From the NCBI GenBank assembly GCA_016841875.1, contig JAENYG010000004.1:123289-187288 (forward strand): a stretch of 64,000 bases of DNA, in the 5' to 3' direction. This document shows positions 27,249-36,708 of the stretch, in pieces (the first letter of the stretch is position 1; each line of letters opens with the position of its first letter). The notes under the pieces are model-generated. The model ran no database searches, was not told where the DNA came from, and was given only the letters and a program-made list of their open reading frames with translations. The DNA comes from Syntrophomonas sp. Its GTDB lineage: Bacteria > Bacillota > Syntrophomonadia > Syntrophomonadales > Syntrophomonadaceae. Position numbers and translations under genes: made by a program.

Positions 27249-29105
27249 ATGGCATATTATATTGAATATCTTGAGAAGGAGCATAATCAAAGAAACAATG
27301 AGGAAATAATGTCCCGGCAGTTTATGAAAAACATGCCGCTGTACATGTTTTCAATTCAGGGAAATACATTCACCTATGCCAATCCCGCCACATTGAATAC
27401 GTTGGGATATAGTATGGAGGAACTCAGAAGTAAGAACTGGTGGGATATTGTTCATCCCGATTACCAGGAAATGATGATAGAACGCAATAAACGTCGTTTA
27501 AACCGGGAGCCGGTACCGGATCAATATGAAATTATTGTAACAGATAAAAACCACAAGCAACACTGGGTGGAAATTTTGAATACTAATATTGAAGTGAACG
27601 GCATCGCTTCTACGATTTCTGCAGCCATGGATATTAGTGAACGCAAACATATGGAGATCGAATTACAGAAAACCCAAAATGATCTGGAACAGAGAGTCAT
27701 TCAGCGAACCTCCCAATTACATCAGACTAATCAAGAAATCTCCATTACCAACAAAATATTAAAGAGCATCATTACCAACATGTCAGACGGGGTCTTGATT
27801 ATTGACATTTACGGTAATGTAGAGCACATGAACCCCACCGCACGTGATATTCTCAAAGAAGGCTTAGAATATTTGAAATTTTGTGCTCAGAATAAGGACA
27901 AATCTATATTGTGGAGAATGTTAAACCGGGGGCAGCCTTTTCGAGATGAAGAAATCATGCTCAACACTAAAAAAGGTAATATTCATTTCTTAGCTTCAGG
28001 TGCCCCAATTCATAATGAACAGGGAGAAATTCATCGGGGCGTTATTATTGTTCGTCCCATCAAAGAAGTTCACAAACTTATCAATCGCTTTACAGGTGCT
28101 AAAGCAAAGTTCTGTTTTGAGGATATTATTTACGAGAGTAAAAAGATGAAAGAACTAATCGTAATGGCAAAAAGGGCCGCATCTAAAGAGAGCAATGTAT
28201 TGCTGGAAGGTGAAAGCGGAACGGGAAAAGAATTGTTTGCTCAGGCTATTCATAACAGCAGCAAATGCTTTAAAGGTCCCTTTGTAGCGCTGAACTGTGG
28301 TGCTCTTCCAAGAGATTTGATCGCCAGTGAACTTTTCGGTTATGCGGAAGGGGCTTTTACTGGTGCCAAAAAAGGTGGTAATCCAGGCAAATTTGAACTG
28401 GCTTCGGGGGGCACTATTTTTCTGGATGAAATAGGAGACATGCCGTTAGAAGAACAGACCAACCTCTTAAGGGTCATTCAAGAAAAAAGTATTACTCGCG
28501 TCGGGGGCAATAGGCTCATTCCTGTTCATGTTCGAATCATTTGTGCCAGTAATAAGAATCTTCGTGAAGAAGTGGAAAAAGGAACGTTCCGGCAGGATCT
28601 TTTCTATCGATTACATGTATTAGCTATTAAGATCCCTCCCCTGCGAGAGCGGCCGGAGGACATCCCCGTCCTATTTAGATACTTTCTTATCAATACTTAT
28701 GGGTTTGACCAGCAATATATCGACATGATTGATCCCTTGATCTATGAGCGTTTTTGTCACTTTCAGTGGCCCGGCAACGTTCGTGAGCTTCAGAATGTCA
28801 CAGAACGAATGGTTAACACGACTAACGGTCAGTATCTTCGTTTGGAACACCTTCCAACAGAGTTCAATAATAATTCTAAACCACCTGTTCTTCAAATACA
28901 TTCGACTGCCTCATCAGACGTAAAAGGAAATAAGAAGATACGTCAATTAGTGGCCCAAGTAGAGCGAGAAGAAATTATCAAGTTGCTGGATAAACATAAC
29001 GGCAATGTCTCACAAGTAGCAAGAGAGATGGGCTTCAACCGTCGTACCATACACCGCAAAATTAAGACCTATGGCATTACCCGTTTATGGGGTAGACGAG
29101 AATAA
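27249..29105 (+). CDS. PAS-domain sigma-54-dependent transcriptional activator
   Basis: This 618-aa activator has an N-terminal PAS domain (about 25-135, FTYANPATLNTLGYSMEELR), a coiled coil, and a second PAS (about 165-275, GVLIIDIYGNVEHMNPTARD). A AAA+ domain follows with Walker A GESGTGKE, the sigma-54 loop GAFTGA and Walker B IFLDEIGD, and then a Fis-type helix-turn-helix (NVSQVAREMGFNRRTIHRK). There is no response-regulator receiver domain, so it likely senses a small molecule or redox state directly. The ATG follows GGAGGAAATAA. It faces the CoA-transferase/fad block whose sigma-54 promoter it probably activates. Confidence 0.95.
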   Translation: MAYYIEYLEKEHNQRNNEEIMSRQFMKNMPLYMFSIQGNTFTYANPATLNTLGYSMEELRSKNWWDIVHPDYQEMMIERNKRRLNREPVPDQYEIIVTDKNHKQHWVEILNTNIEVNGIASTISAAMDISERKHMEIELQKTQNDLEQRVIQRTSQLHQTNQEISITNKILKSIITNMSDGVLIIDIYGNVEHMNPTARDILKEGLEYLKFCAQNKDKSILWRMLNRGQPFRDEEIMLNTKKGNIHFLASGAPIHNEQGEIHRGVIIVRPIKEVHKLINRFTGAKAKFCFEDIIYESKKMKELIVMAKRAASKESNVLLEGESGTGKELFAQAIHNSSKCFKGPFVALNCGALPRDLIASELFGYAEGAFTGAKKGGNPGKFELASGGTIFLDEIGDMPLEEQTNLLRVIQEKSITRVGGNRLIPVHVRIICASNKNLREEVEKGTFRQDLFYRLHVLAIKIPPLRERPEDIPVLFRYFLINTYGFDQQYIDMIDPLIYERFCHFQWPGNVRELQNVTERMVNTTNGQYLRLEHLPTEFNNNSKPPVLQIHSTASSDVKGNKKIRQLVAQVEREEIIKLLDKHNGNVSQVAREMGFNRRTIHRKIKTYGITRLWGRRE

Positions 29106-29172
29106 GCATTTCCTACCAAGTATTACGAAATAAATACAGCGCCTTGTATTTTTTTCCGTTGTTTTATCAAAA

Positions 29173-29196
29173 AGGCCATCCCTTTTGGGACAGCCT
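29173..29196 (-). terminator. Intrinsic terminator after the TIGR00266 gene
   Basis: AGGC-CA-TCCC, a TTTT loop and GGGA-CA-GCCT form a stem with an internal CA/CA loop. On the minus strand it is followed by TTTTTG. It lies about 80 bp past the stop at 29275 and also separates it from the convergent activator gene. Confidence 0.65.
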
Positions 29197-29274
29197 CTCT
29201 TATGTTGAGGTTATTATTTGAATAGTTGTGCTTTCGAGTTAATAGATAAATAGTAATTTCGGGCCTGACCCCAA

Positions 29275-30063
29275 TTAGTCTCCGCTGATCATACCGCCCA
29301 GGATACCACCTATGCCTCTGCTTTCCCCGCCGCTGTTTCCGGCCTTGAATCCGGCTGCAGCTGAGATACGGTCAGCCAGCCTGGATAAGGGCAGGCTCTG
29401 CAGGTAAACGATTCCCGGTCCGGTTAAGGTGGCCAGGAAAAGTCCTTCCCCGCCAAACAGGGCATTCTTAAATCCGCCTACGAATTGTATATCATAGTTT
29501 ATTGAGGCATCCATTCCGCATAAACAGCCGGTATCCAATTTTATCATTTCACCCGGGCGCAGTTCTTTTCTTACTATGGTTCCCCCGGCATGGATAAAGG
29601 CCAACCCGTCTCCTTTTAATCTCTGTAGAATAAATCCTTCCCCACCGAACAGTCCAGCCCCAATTTTGCGGGTAAACGCTATTTCTATATCTACGCCATT
29701 GGCAGAACACAGGTAGGAGTCTTTCTGAGCTATGAACTGTCCCCCGTGAGCGGTCAGGTTAATGGGGATTATTTTCCCGGGATAAGGGGCACCAAATGCT
29801 ACATGCTGTTTCCCCTGAGAGTTGTTAAAAAAGGTGGTAATAAAAAAGCTCTCCCCGGTGACTGCCCTTTTTAAACCTTTAAAAATTGCTGTACCGACAC
29901 CAGCACCGGCACCCGCACCAGTTCCGGTTTCCATTACTATCCCCTGTTCCATGTACATCATGGCACCAGCTTCAGCTCTCACACCTTCACCAGGGTCCAG
30001 TTCAATTTCTACCATCTGCAGATCATCACCAAATATCTGATAATCAATTATATCTGCTGCCAT
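29275..30063 (-). CDS. TIGR00266 (AIM24-like) family protein
   Basis: This 262-aa protein has the TIGR00266 layout: IIDYQIFGDDLQMVEIELDP, GAMMYMEQGI, a Gly/Ala-rich linker (GTGAGAGAGVG), then beta-rich repeats with FGGEGFILQRLKGDG and FGGEGLFLATLTGPG. The family forms beta-sandwich folds related to mitochondrial AIM24; its biochemical role in bacteria is not known. It has a single-gene transcript with its own terminator. No signal peptide or membrane segment is evident. Confidence 0.88.
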   Translation of the reverse strand: MAADIIDYQIFGDDLQMVEIELDPGEGVRAEAGAMMYMEQGIVMETGTGAGAGAGVGTAIFKGLKRAVTGESFFITTFFNNSQGKQHVAFGAPYPGKIIPINLTAHGGQFIAQKDSYLCSANGVDIEIAFTRKIGAGLFGGEGFILQRLKGDGLAFIHAGGTIVRKELRPGEMIKLDTGCLCGMDASINYDIQFVGGFKNALFGGEGLFLATLTGPGIVYLQSLPLSRLADRISAAAGFKAGNSGGESRGIGGILGGMISGD

Positions 30064-30267
30064 TGTTTATCCCCTTTCGGTTTTTTATTAAAATACTTTT
30101 TCCTATATATTACTTTATACATGTAAAAATTCCTGCCTTTATGAGCAGAGTTTTTAGCCGGTGCTGCTCCGAGCTATAAATTAAGTTTTTTTGGCATTTT
30201 ATTACAGGAAATTACCAGGTAAAGGCAGAAATTGTATTGATATTATATTATTTCAAGGAGGCTATCA

Positions 30268-30630
30268 ATGAAATTTAAAGCACTTAAAATGCTTGGCAAT
30301 TTTTCTTTGATCTTGATCAACATCTTTCTAATAATTAAATATCTTGAGCTGATAATTGGGTTTTATGATCCGTTTATGCTGGAACACCTGCTTAACCTCT
30401 TCTGGGGCCAATTCGGAGCTGGAGTCATATTTGCTATTTCTGAAGGTTTTCAGGTGGGCATGCCGGCAGTACCTGTGTTAGCTGGTATTGGGCTGTTTAT
30501 GGCATGGGTAATCGGTATGGAAATAAATAAAGTGAAAAAACCGGCCTACTGGAGTATCAGCCTGATCATCCTGATCATAGTTAATATGATAATTTTCCCC
30601 TTAGTAGTTGAATTTCCCGTTAATCTTTAA
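30268..30630 (+). CDS. Small integral membrane protein, unknown function
   Basis: This 120-aa protein begins MKFKALKMLGNFSLILIN, with about three hydrophobic segments (residues 10-35, 62-85 and 95-118) and few charges. The ATG follows CAAGGAGGCTATCA, a strong ribosome binding site, which supports it being real. I recognise no family. It lies just before the AraC-type regulator on the same strand, 78 bp apart. Confidence 0.65.
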   Translation: MKFKALKMLGNFSLILINIFLIIKYLELIIGFYDPFMLEHLLNLFWGQFGAGVIFAISEGFQVGMPAVPVLAGIGLFMAWVIGMEINKVKKPAYWSISLIILIIVNMIIFPLVVEFPVNL

Positions 30631-30708
30631 GTAATCCGCTGCAAGACAAGCGTCCTGCTATGTGCTATCATGCTGGATATACTGCTTGGATATAGGGAGA
30701 GAATATCT

Positions 30709-31422
30709 ATGAACAATCAGGAAGGCATACTTTGCGAGCGCAGAACATATTCTAACGATTCCAGTACCCATCACCACGACTTTGCCCAGCTTATTCTGCC
30801 CCTGGAGGGTACTCTTACCATCGAAACCAATTATCATAATTTGAAATTGGATGCTGATCACTTGTTTTTTATCCCCCCAGCGTTAGACCATACTTTTTGT
30901 GCCCGGGAGCGCAATGAATTTCTGGTGCTGGATATCCCTGTTTTCACCTTTCCAGAAGTATATCAACCAGATCTCAATAACGAACTTTTTACAGAGCTGG
31001 ACGATAAATTGAGAGCCATCCGTTTATTGATGGTATATGAATCTCAACCAGGCAAAAACCACAGCCGTGGACTAACTGACTTGATTCGTTATACTTCTGG
31101 TCTGCTGTTTCCTGCTGCTGTACCAACATCTATAGATTATATCCACCAGCATTACTTTGAAAAAATAAGTCTGGATCAGCTGGCTTTACTGGAGCATTTT
31201 AATACTACTTATTACTGTGAATGGTTTAATAAAAAAATGGGGGTCACCCCCATCACTTACATTCAAAATATTCGCCTGAAAAAGGCCCAGGAATTGTTAC
31301 AAGAGACTGACCTGTCGGTGATGGAAATTGCCCACCTGGTTGGTTATGAGCAGCAGTCCTCACTCACCCGGCTTTTCAGAAAACATTTAGGACAATCCCC
31401 CCGAGCTTATAGGAATACTTAA
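30709..31422 (+). CDS. AraC family transcriptional regulator
   Basis: This 237-aa protein has an N-terminal cupin sensor (THHHDFAQLILPLEGTLTIE, then DHLFFIPPALDHTF) and a C-terminal pair of helix-turn-helices (ISLDQLALLEHFNTTYYCEW, then SVMEIAHLVGYEQQSSLTR followed by FRKHLGQSPRAYR). The ATG at 30709 follows GGGAGAG; an upstream in-frame ATG at 30670 lacks a good site. It precedes an EamA exporter by 91 bp, which it may control. The ligand is unknown. Confidence 0.92.
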   Translation: MNNQEGILCERRTYSNDSSTHHHDFAQLILPLEGTLTIETNYHNLKLDADHLFFIPPALDHTFCARERNEFLVLDIPVFTFPEVYQPDLNNELFTELDDKLRAIRLLMVYESQPGKNHSRGLTDLIRYTSGLLFPAAVPTSIDYIHQHYFEKISLDQLALLEHFNTTYYCEWFNKKMGVTPITYIQNIRLKKAQELLQETDLSVMEIAHLVGYEQQSSLTRLFRKHLGQSPRAYRNT

Positions 31423-31513
31423 CCCGGCTATAATAACCCGAATATCGGCTAAAAAATCACTTGTGATTTCGATTATAATAAACTTTAGTATTTAAGTTAA
31501 AGAAGGAGTCACT

Positions 31514-32383
31514 ATGCAGCGCGGGATTTTATTAATTTTACTGGCGGCCATACTCTGGGGAACGACCGGTATTTCTGCCCGATACATAAACGATATTTAT
31601 CCGCTGTCTCCCTTGACTATCGGAGCCTGGCGGCTCCTGTTTGCTTCACCCCTTCTCATCTTGCTCTCCTTTCTAAGCAAGGGTAATAAAGAACCTTTGC
31701 AGAAAGAACATTTGGGTATTTTTCTGATATATGGTGTGACTGTAGCCACCTACCAATTGAGTTTTTTCTCGGCCGTTACTTTTGCCATGGTTTCAACCGC
31801 CACTCTGATTGCGATATGTACCTCTCCAGTGTTTGTAGCCATTTTATCGAAATTATTTTTAAAAGAAAGCTTAAACGCTAAAGTTTTTATTGCCCTGGTC
31901 TTGAGCATCAGCGGTACTATATTAATCATGGATATATACCAGCTTGATTTTTCTCTCGATTCCAACAGTTCGCTGGGTTACCTGCTGGCACTCGGTGCCG
32001 GTTTATCTTATGCCATTTATGCAGTAGCAGGAAAGTCCCTGCTGACTCATTACTCGCCGCTGCGGATAGTATCTATAACGTTTTCCCTGGGAGCATTATT
32101 TATGCTGCCATTTATACCAGTACCAGCTGATCTTCCGCTGGCAGTATGGGGCATCCTCTTATTCCTGGGAGTTGTACCTACTGCTCTGGCTTATATTATT
32201 TACACTACCGGTTTAAAAAGCACTACCGCTACCAGTGCCGCTATAGCATCTCTATTCGAACCGATGACTGCCACTTTTTTGGCTTTGACCTTCATTGGTG
32301 AGCGTCTCAATTTGATGCAGTCTATTGGTGCAGTTCTGTTATTTTCCGCCCTGTCCATTATAAGTATAAAGAAAACATCCTGA
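31514..32383 (+). CDS. EamA/DMT family transporter
   Basis: This 289-aa protein has ten predicted membrane helices in two EamA repeats, beginning MQRGILLILLAAILWGTTGI (the AAxLWG motif). The second repeat starts near LGYLLALGAGLSYAIYAVAG. Members export metabolites or amino acids. The ATG follows AGAAGGAGTCACT. It may share regulation with the AraC gene upstream. Confidence 0.92.
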   Translation: MQRGILLILLAAILWGTTGISARYINDIYPLSPLTIGAWRLLFASPLLILLSFLSKGNKEPLQKEHLGIFLIYGVTVATYQLSFFSAVTFAMVSTATLIAICTSPVFVAILSKLFLKESLNAKVFIALVLSISGTILIMDIYQLDFSLDSNSSLGYLLALGAGLSYAIYAVAGKSLLTHYSPLRIVSITFSLGALFMLPFIPVPADLPLAVWGILLFLGVVPTALAYIIYTTGLKSTTATSAAIASLFEPMTATFLALTFIGERLNLMQSIGAVLLFSALSIISIKKTS

Positions 32384-32392
32384 GCATTTTGA

Positions 32393-33481
32393 CTAAAACC
32401 ATTTCCTGCGGCGGAAGTAACTGAACATAAGAAGTGCAGTGACCAGCATAAATCCCAGAATAGTAATATAACCGTAAGGCCAGTTTAATTCCGGCATATT
32501 TAAGGGACCTGCCTGAGGGTTAAAGTTCATCCCATAGATCCCGGTAATGAATGTAAGCGGTATAAATATGGTTGCTATCAGGGTTAATACCTTCATTACC
32601 TCATTCATCTGGTTGTTCACCAGTGAAAGGTAGGATTCCAGTATGCTGCTGGAAATCTCACGATAACTGGCGATAATACTCAAGAGCTGAATGGTGTGAT
32701 CATAGGAATCACGCAGGTATACTTTCACCTGCTCATCTATCAAACTGGTTTCGTCTTTGAGCATGGTATTAACTACTTCCTGGGCCTCCCAGATATATTT
32801 TTCCATCATAATTAATTGTATTTTTAAATTATGTACTTCTTCTATAACATTGTCACCTTGTCTGGTAAACACCGATTCCTCTAAAAGGTCAATATGGTCT
32901 CTCACTCTGGTCAAACCCGGGAAATATCGATCTATCAGGGCATCACATATACTATAACATAAATAATCCGCACCCTGACTGCGTATCATTCCTTTGCTGC
33001 TTCGCAGACGGGTCCGTATTAATTCAAAAGCATCTTCTTCATTTTCTGCCAGCGTTAATATAGTATTATCTGCAGAAAATATGCTAACCTGCCAGGCAGT
33101 ATGGGTATTGTCTTGTAATAAGTACATGACTATAAAATAATAATTATCATAAAAATCAATTTTAGAGCGCTGCCCGCTATTTAGAACGTCCTCCAGGGAC
33201 AGGGGATGAAGATTAAAACGCTTTCCCAGAGAATCCAGCATAGCCGCTGAGGGGTGTCCATCTATATTTATCCAGGTTATCACACCCTCCTCTTCTCCCA
33301 CCCCTAATTCCTCTAAATTATTGATGGTTTTTTCGAAGAAATAATCAGGTGAAAACTTAATGATGTGAATATTGTTCCGAAGTTCCTCATCTTCTACGTG
33401 ATTAACCAGTGTTCCAGGTTCCGTGCCCGGGGGATGGTAATAATTTGAACTCGGGTGATAAAAGGATTTTGCTTTAGACAT
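32393..33481 (-). CDS. corA: CorA family Mg2+/Co2+ transporter
   Basis: This 362-aa protein has a long cytosolic N-terminal domain and two C-terminal helices with the signature GIYGMNF (GMN motif) between them (FIPLTFITGIYGMNFNPQAG). CorA pentamers conduct Mg2+ down the membrane potential. It is convergent with the EamA gene, with 9 bp between stop codons. Length and motif make the call firm. Confidence 0.95.
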   Translation of the reverse strand: MSKAKSFYHPSSNYYHPPGTEPGTLVNHVEDEELRNNIHIIKFSPDYFFEKTINNLEELGVGEEEGVITWINIDGHPSAAMLDSLGKRFNLHPLSLEDVLNSGQRSKIDFYDNYYFIVMYLLQDNTHTAWQVSIFSADNTILTLAENEEDAFELIRTRLRSSKGMIRSQGADYLCYSICDALIDRYFPGLTRVRDHIDLLEESVFTRQGDNVIEEVHNLKIQLIMMEKYIWEAQEVVNTMLKDETSLIDEQVKVYLRDSYDHTIQLLSIIASYREISSSILESYLSLVNNQMNEVMKVLTLIATIFIPLTFITGIYGMNFNPQAGPLNMPELNWPYGYITILGFMLVTALLMFSYFRRRKWF

Positions 33482-33668
33482 CTACCCTGCTTCCCTTCTT
33501 ATAAGTTCATTGGAGGTTTTTCATAATTATACCAAAGATATCTGGCGGGGAGTGTTCTGTTTGCAGCTTGACGTTCCCTACTTCCCATATTTGGTACAAA
33601 TAATAGAATATAAGCAAGGTTTGAAATGCCTCTAGCAAGTATCTGGGAGGGGCCAACAGGTGGTGAAT

Positions 33669-34769
33669 TTACAGAAGCTTCCTCACTACTTTACATATAC
33701 GATAGGTTCGAACTGCAGGGGGGCCCGACTCGGCCAGCAGTTCTCGGGCTGCTTTTTCTAATCCCTGTTCCTTGATTTTACGGTCGGATAAATACATGGC
33801 CAGAAGTCCTTCCACTACTGTTTTGGCAAAGGCACTTGCGGGCAGGCAGCCGATTGAACGGTGTGACTGGCGCACAAAAAGCTTCAGACGCTTCATCATC
33901 TCTTCGCTGCTATCATAGTAGAAGGTAAAGTTCAAATCACCGCCCAGAATGTCTTCCCGACGGTCTATAAAATAGTCCAGGAGTATATGCAGTCCGCATA
34001 TCCAGGGAAAGTAAGCCTTAACAGTGTTCTCGACTTCCTCCTGCCCCAGGTTTTTCCTGCTAGCCAAACCCATCAGAGCAAAAACTGCCAGGGTTGATCC
34101 ACAAGCGGCAGCGTATTCCTGCCAGAAAAGACAGTTGTGCCTGGTATTTGCGGATGTTGCCCAATCTTTCAGGGTATCCTCTCTGATTTCTATCATAAGG
34201 TGTTTGTTAACCTGCAGGTTTGCATACAGATCTACCAGAGCCAGCACATGATCCTCTACCCTTTCCCATGATGGGAGTTCTGCTATATGAATTCTGCATT
34301 CATGAACCAGTTTTTCTAAATATCCATTATCATTTTTATATGGATAATATTTATAGTAGTCGGCCGGTTCCTTTCCCGGACTCAAAGCATCAATCAATGA
34401 GCAATGCAGCTGTTCAAAAGCTCTTCCATCAGTACATCCAGCCCGATCACAAAGATTATCCAGATAATCGCAGATGGTCTGAAAAGCGACTATAAGTTTC
34501 AGTAGTTCCCGGCGTTTTTCGGGATAGGGCACGGCAAAAACCGCTCCCCCCTGGCAGTGAAAATCTTTGGTCTTCAGACTCAAGAGGGCCTGGCGCTTCA
34601 GTTCACTACTGGGGCCAAGTTCCGCTTCTTGTTGCCAGTATTTGAGCAGTTTTCTTACTTCGGGCAGTATCCCGCTGATATAAGTGTACAGGATGCTGCT
34701 CTGCCCCTTTACCTTTCTGCTGCTCATCCGGTATATTAATTCATTGCCGGTACTATCAAGTGTTCCCAC
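33669..34769 (-). CDS. ytpB: DUF2600 / tetraprenyl-beta-curcumene synthase-like protein
   Basis: This 366-aa protein resembles YtpB-type enzymes, which cyclise long prenyl diphosphates to sesquarterpenes. Visible features are GGAVFAVPYPEKR, the acidic IVAFQTICDYLDNLCDRAG near residue 100 and HILLDYFIDRREDI near residue 260, both plausible metal-diphosphate sites. I accept the GTG at 34769, because GGGAGG lies 7 nt upstream, although this overlaps the prenyl synthase by 34 bp. Location next to the prenyl diphosphate synthase supports a terpenoid role. Confidence 0.82.
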   Translation of the reverse strand: MGTLDSTGNELIYRMSSRKVKGQSSILYTYISGILPEVRKLLKYWQQEAELGPSSELKRQALLSLKTKDFHCQGGAVFAVPYPEKRRELLKLIVAFQTICDYLDNLCDRAGCTDGRAFEQLHCSLIDALSPGKEPADYYKYYPYKNDNGYLEKLVHECRIHIAELPSWERVEDHVLALVDLYANLQVNKHLMIEIREDTLKDWATSANTRHNCLFWQEYAAACGSTLAVFALMGLASRKNLGQEEVENTVKAYFPWICGLHILLDYFIDRREDILGGDLNFTFYYDSSEEMMKRLKLFVRQSHRSIGCLPASAFAKTVVEGLLAMYLSDRKIKEQGLEKAARELLAESGPPAVRTYRICKVVRKLL

Positions 34770-35788
34770 TCAGCAGCCTCCCTTCCGAAAGAGACTATAT
34801 TTTCAGTGGGCCGATAGTGTCTTTCCATTAAATAAATAGCAGTATCTTTGAGGGCCTGTCGAGCAGGACTCACCGGTAGTTCGTCAATCATATCCAGAGC
34901 CTGATGTAAAAAAACCTGGGATCGCCTGATGCTTTCTTCCAGGGCGCCACACTCGGATAGTAATTCAACTATCTCTGGCAGTCTTTCGATACTGCTCTTT
35001 CCATTTTCCAATAGCTTACGCAGTTTTATTCCCTGCTCATGGTCTCTTAGTGCCAGTATTACCGGCAGAGTGATGTTACCCTGGGTAAGATCGTTTCCTA
35101 CCGGCTTACCAAGATTAACTTCATCGTCCGTAAAATCGAGAACATCATCGATCAATTGATACGCATAACCCAGATTAAGCCCAAATTTTTCAAGTATCCA
35201 AACTTCTTCCGGTTCGGCTTCTGCCGCCAGTGCTCCTACCCGACAGGAAGATGCAAACAGGCAGGCTGTTTTGCGGTAGGTCTTTTCGCAATACTCTTCC
35301 TCACTGATATTTAAATCACAGTTTAAGGATAGCTGTTTTATTTCTCCGGTACACATAACCTGTATGGTGGAAGTTATGTTATCCATCACTTCTTTCAGGC
35401 TGTGCTGATTAATCAGGTTGAAAGCCGCGGCAAACAGGTAATCCCCGGTAAGCACACTGGTCTGGTTTCCCCAGCGGTTGTTGACGCTTTCCCTGCCCCG
35501 CCTGCTGGCCGCTTTATCTATCACATCATCGTGAACCAGAGAAGCCATATGAATAAGCTCCACCGCCGCCGCTATATCGATTATTTTATTCTCATCATGA
35601 GGCTTGATCGATGCGGATAAAAAAACCAGACGAGGGCGCAGCATCTTTCCGCTGCTCTGCAAAAGGTAACTTAATATATCATCAATCTCATCATAGCCTG
35701 TCTTTAATACTTCCTTCATTCGGATGCTTATGGCTTTTTCAGGAAATACAACCGGGCTGTCATTTTTGTCAATGTTGATAATCAACAC
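34736..35788 (-). CDS. Trans-polyprenyl diphosphate synthase (heptaprenyl-type, large subunit)
   Basis: This 350-aa all-alpha prenyltransferase elongates allylic diphosphates with isopentenyl diphosphate. The first Asp-rich motif is in LVHDDVIDKAASRRG and the second in YQLIDDVLDFTDDE. SSGKMLRPRL and the GNITLPVIL segment are also typical. The product length (hexa- or heptaprenyl, for menaquinone or the neighbouring DUF2600 enzyme) is not certain. The start is unclear: a GTG at 35788 abuts AAAGGA and a TTG follows it, so true initiation may be a codon or two later. Confidence 0.88.
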   Translation of the reverse strand: MLIINIDKNDSPVVFPEKAISIRMKEVLKTGYDEIDDILSYLLQSSGKMLRPRLVFLSASIKPHDENKIIDIAAAVELIHMASLVHDDVIDKAASRRGRESVNNRWGNQTSVLTGDYLFAAAFNLINQHSLKEVMDNITSTIQVMCTGEIKQLSLNCDLNISEEEYCEKTYRKTACLFASSCRVGALAAEAEPEEVWILEKFGLNLGYAYQLIDDVLDFTDDEVNLGKPVGNDLTQGNITLPVILALRDHEQGIKLRKLLENGKSSIERLPEIVELLSECGALEESIRRSQVFLHQALDMIDELPVSPARQALKDTAIYLMERHYRPTENIVSFGREAAEWEHLIVPAMN

Positions 35789-35865
35789 TCCTTTGTGGGG
35801 ATTCTCATATTAGTTTTACCTCCCGGTTTACACAATATACCACTGGGATGGATTTGATCGCAGGC

Positions 35866-35894
35866 AAAAAAACAGCGGCATTATTCTACCGCTG
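35866..35894 (-). terminator. Intrinsic terminator after the toxin gene
   Basis: CAGCGG (35873-35878) pairs with CCGCTG (35889-35894) across a 10-nt loop. On the minus strand the stem is followed by seven T residues. It lies about 30 bp past the toxin stop. Confidence 0.8.
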
Positions 35895-35923
35895 CTTCTT
35901 CTATATTCGCAAATATCTCGGGG

Positions 35924-36232
35924 CTACAATAACCAGGCATAGTCCTGGCGGGTAAGCGTCCACATAAACGGTGCTTCTTTGATCTGATAAACCAACAAAT
36001 ACCGTTGTCCCAGCAAAAGCTTTCGGTATTTTCCTGCCGGAAGCAGAGTATCCGTCAGCCATGGATTCCTTTCCGGGAACTGTTCCAGCGACCTGGCCTT
36101 TTCCTGAAAGGCTTCAATTAACTTCAGGGCTGCTTGCTCACTGACCTGGGCTAGAAACCGTGCATGGGATACCAGCATTTGCGTGGCCTCATCTGAAATG
36201 ACTACGATATGCCGCTTATTTTGGCTGTCCAT
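35924..36232 (-). CDS. RelE/ParE-superfamily toxin
   Basis: This 102-aa protein (from MDSQNKRHIVVISDEATQML) has the compact ParE/RelE layout, with a helix rich in LEQFPERNPWL and the C-terminal strands YRKLLLGQRYLLVYQIKE. I start at 36232 because GTGAGG lies 6 nt upstream; a start four codons earlier is possible. It overlaps the end of the antitoxin by 17 bp, the normal translational coupling. The toxin frame appears intact although the antitoxin frame is broken, which is unexpected. Confidence 0.82.
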   Translation of the reverse strand: MDSQNKRHIVVISDEATQMLVSHARFLAQVSEQAALKLIEAFQEKARSLEQFPERNPWLTDTLLPAGKYRKLLLGQRYLLVYQIKEAPFMWTLTRQDYAWLL

Positions 36233-36507
36233 CCAGTACCTCACGGATGGCAGATTTCATCATAGCAGAGACCTCGTCAATGGAATGACCCGTCTTTCCG
36301 TTCAGCCTGCCTTCCTCGGCAGCAATCAGATTTTCGCGCAGCCGCAGCATGCTTTCCCTTCTCACAAAACTTTCTATATCCATTACCACGAGATCTCCCT
36401 CGCCGTTTTTCGTAAGATAAACCGGTTCTCCTGAGCGCTTGCACAACTCAGATATTTCATTGTAGTTTGTAGTTTTTGCGGATTGCTGCAGAGGGTTTAA
36501 TGTTCAT
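36216..36507 (-). pseudogene. Phd/YefM-type antitoxin with a 7-bp duplication frameshift
   Basis: From the ATG at 36507 the frame reads MNIKPSAAIRKNYKLQ and stops at 36457. A tandem 7-bp duplication (plus strand TGTAGTT at 36461-36467 and again at 36468-36474) shifts the frame. Removing one copy gives MNIKPSAAIRKNYNEISE and then LCKRSGEPVYLTKNGEGDLV, a standard Phd/YefM start. The remaining frame is intact to the stop at 36216 (76 residues if read from a TTG at 36446) and keeps the C-terminal toxin-binding part. It is a broken or phase-variable antitoxin, or a sequencing error. Confidence 0.8.
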
Positions 36508-36535
36508 TATGCAAATCGCCTCTCTTTATAGCAAG

Positions 36536-36575
36536 ATTATATCTTTATTATATGCTTATAGTACTACCTATAAGC
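36536..36575 (-). promoter_or_regulatory. Promoter and operator palindrome of the toxin-antitoxin pair
   Basis: GCTTATAG (36554-36561) and CTATAAGC (36568-36575) form a perfect 8-bp palindrome with a 6-nt centre. A consensus -10 TATAAT lies at 36536-36541 on the minus strand, placing the -35 position inside the palindrome. This is the usual geometry for antitoxin autorepression. Confidence 0.6.
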
Positions 36576-36708
36576 CGTTTTGTCTCTAACATGCTGTTAT
36601 CTCCTTACTGGGCCGCCCCTCAGGCTAATGACAAAAGCGATCTGCAAAAGCGCTGCATGTCTCCCCAGCAGTCTATTGTTCAACCCTTAACTAAAGGAGT
36701 TCTATCTA

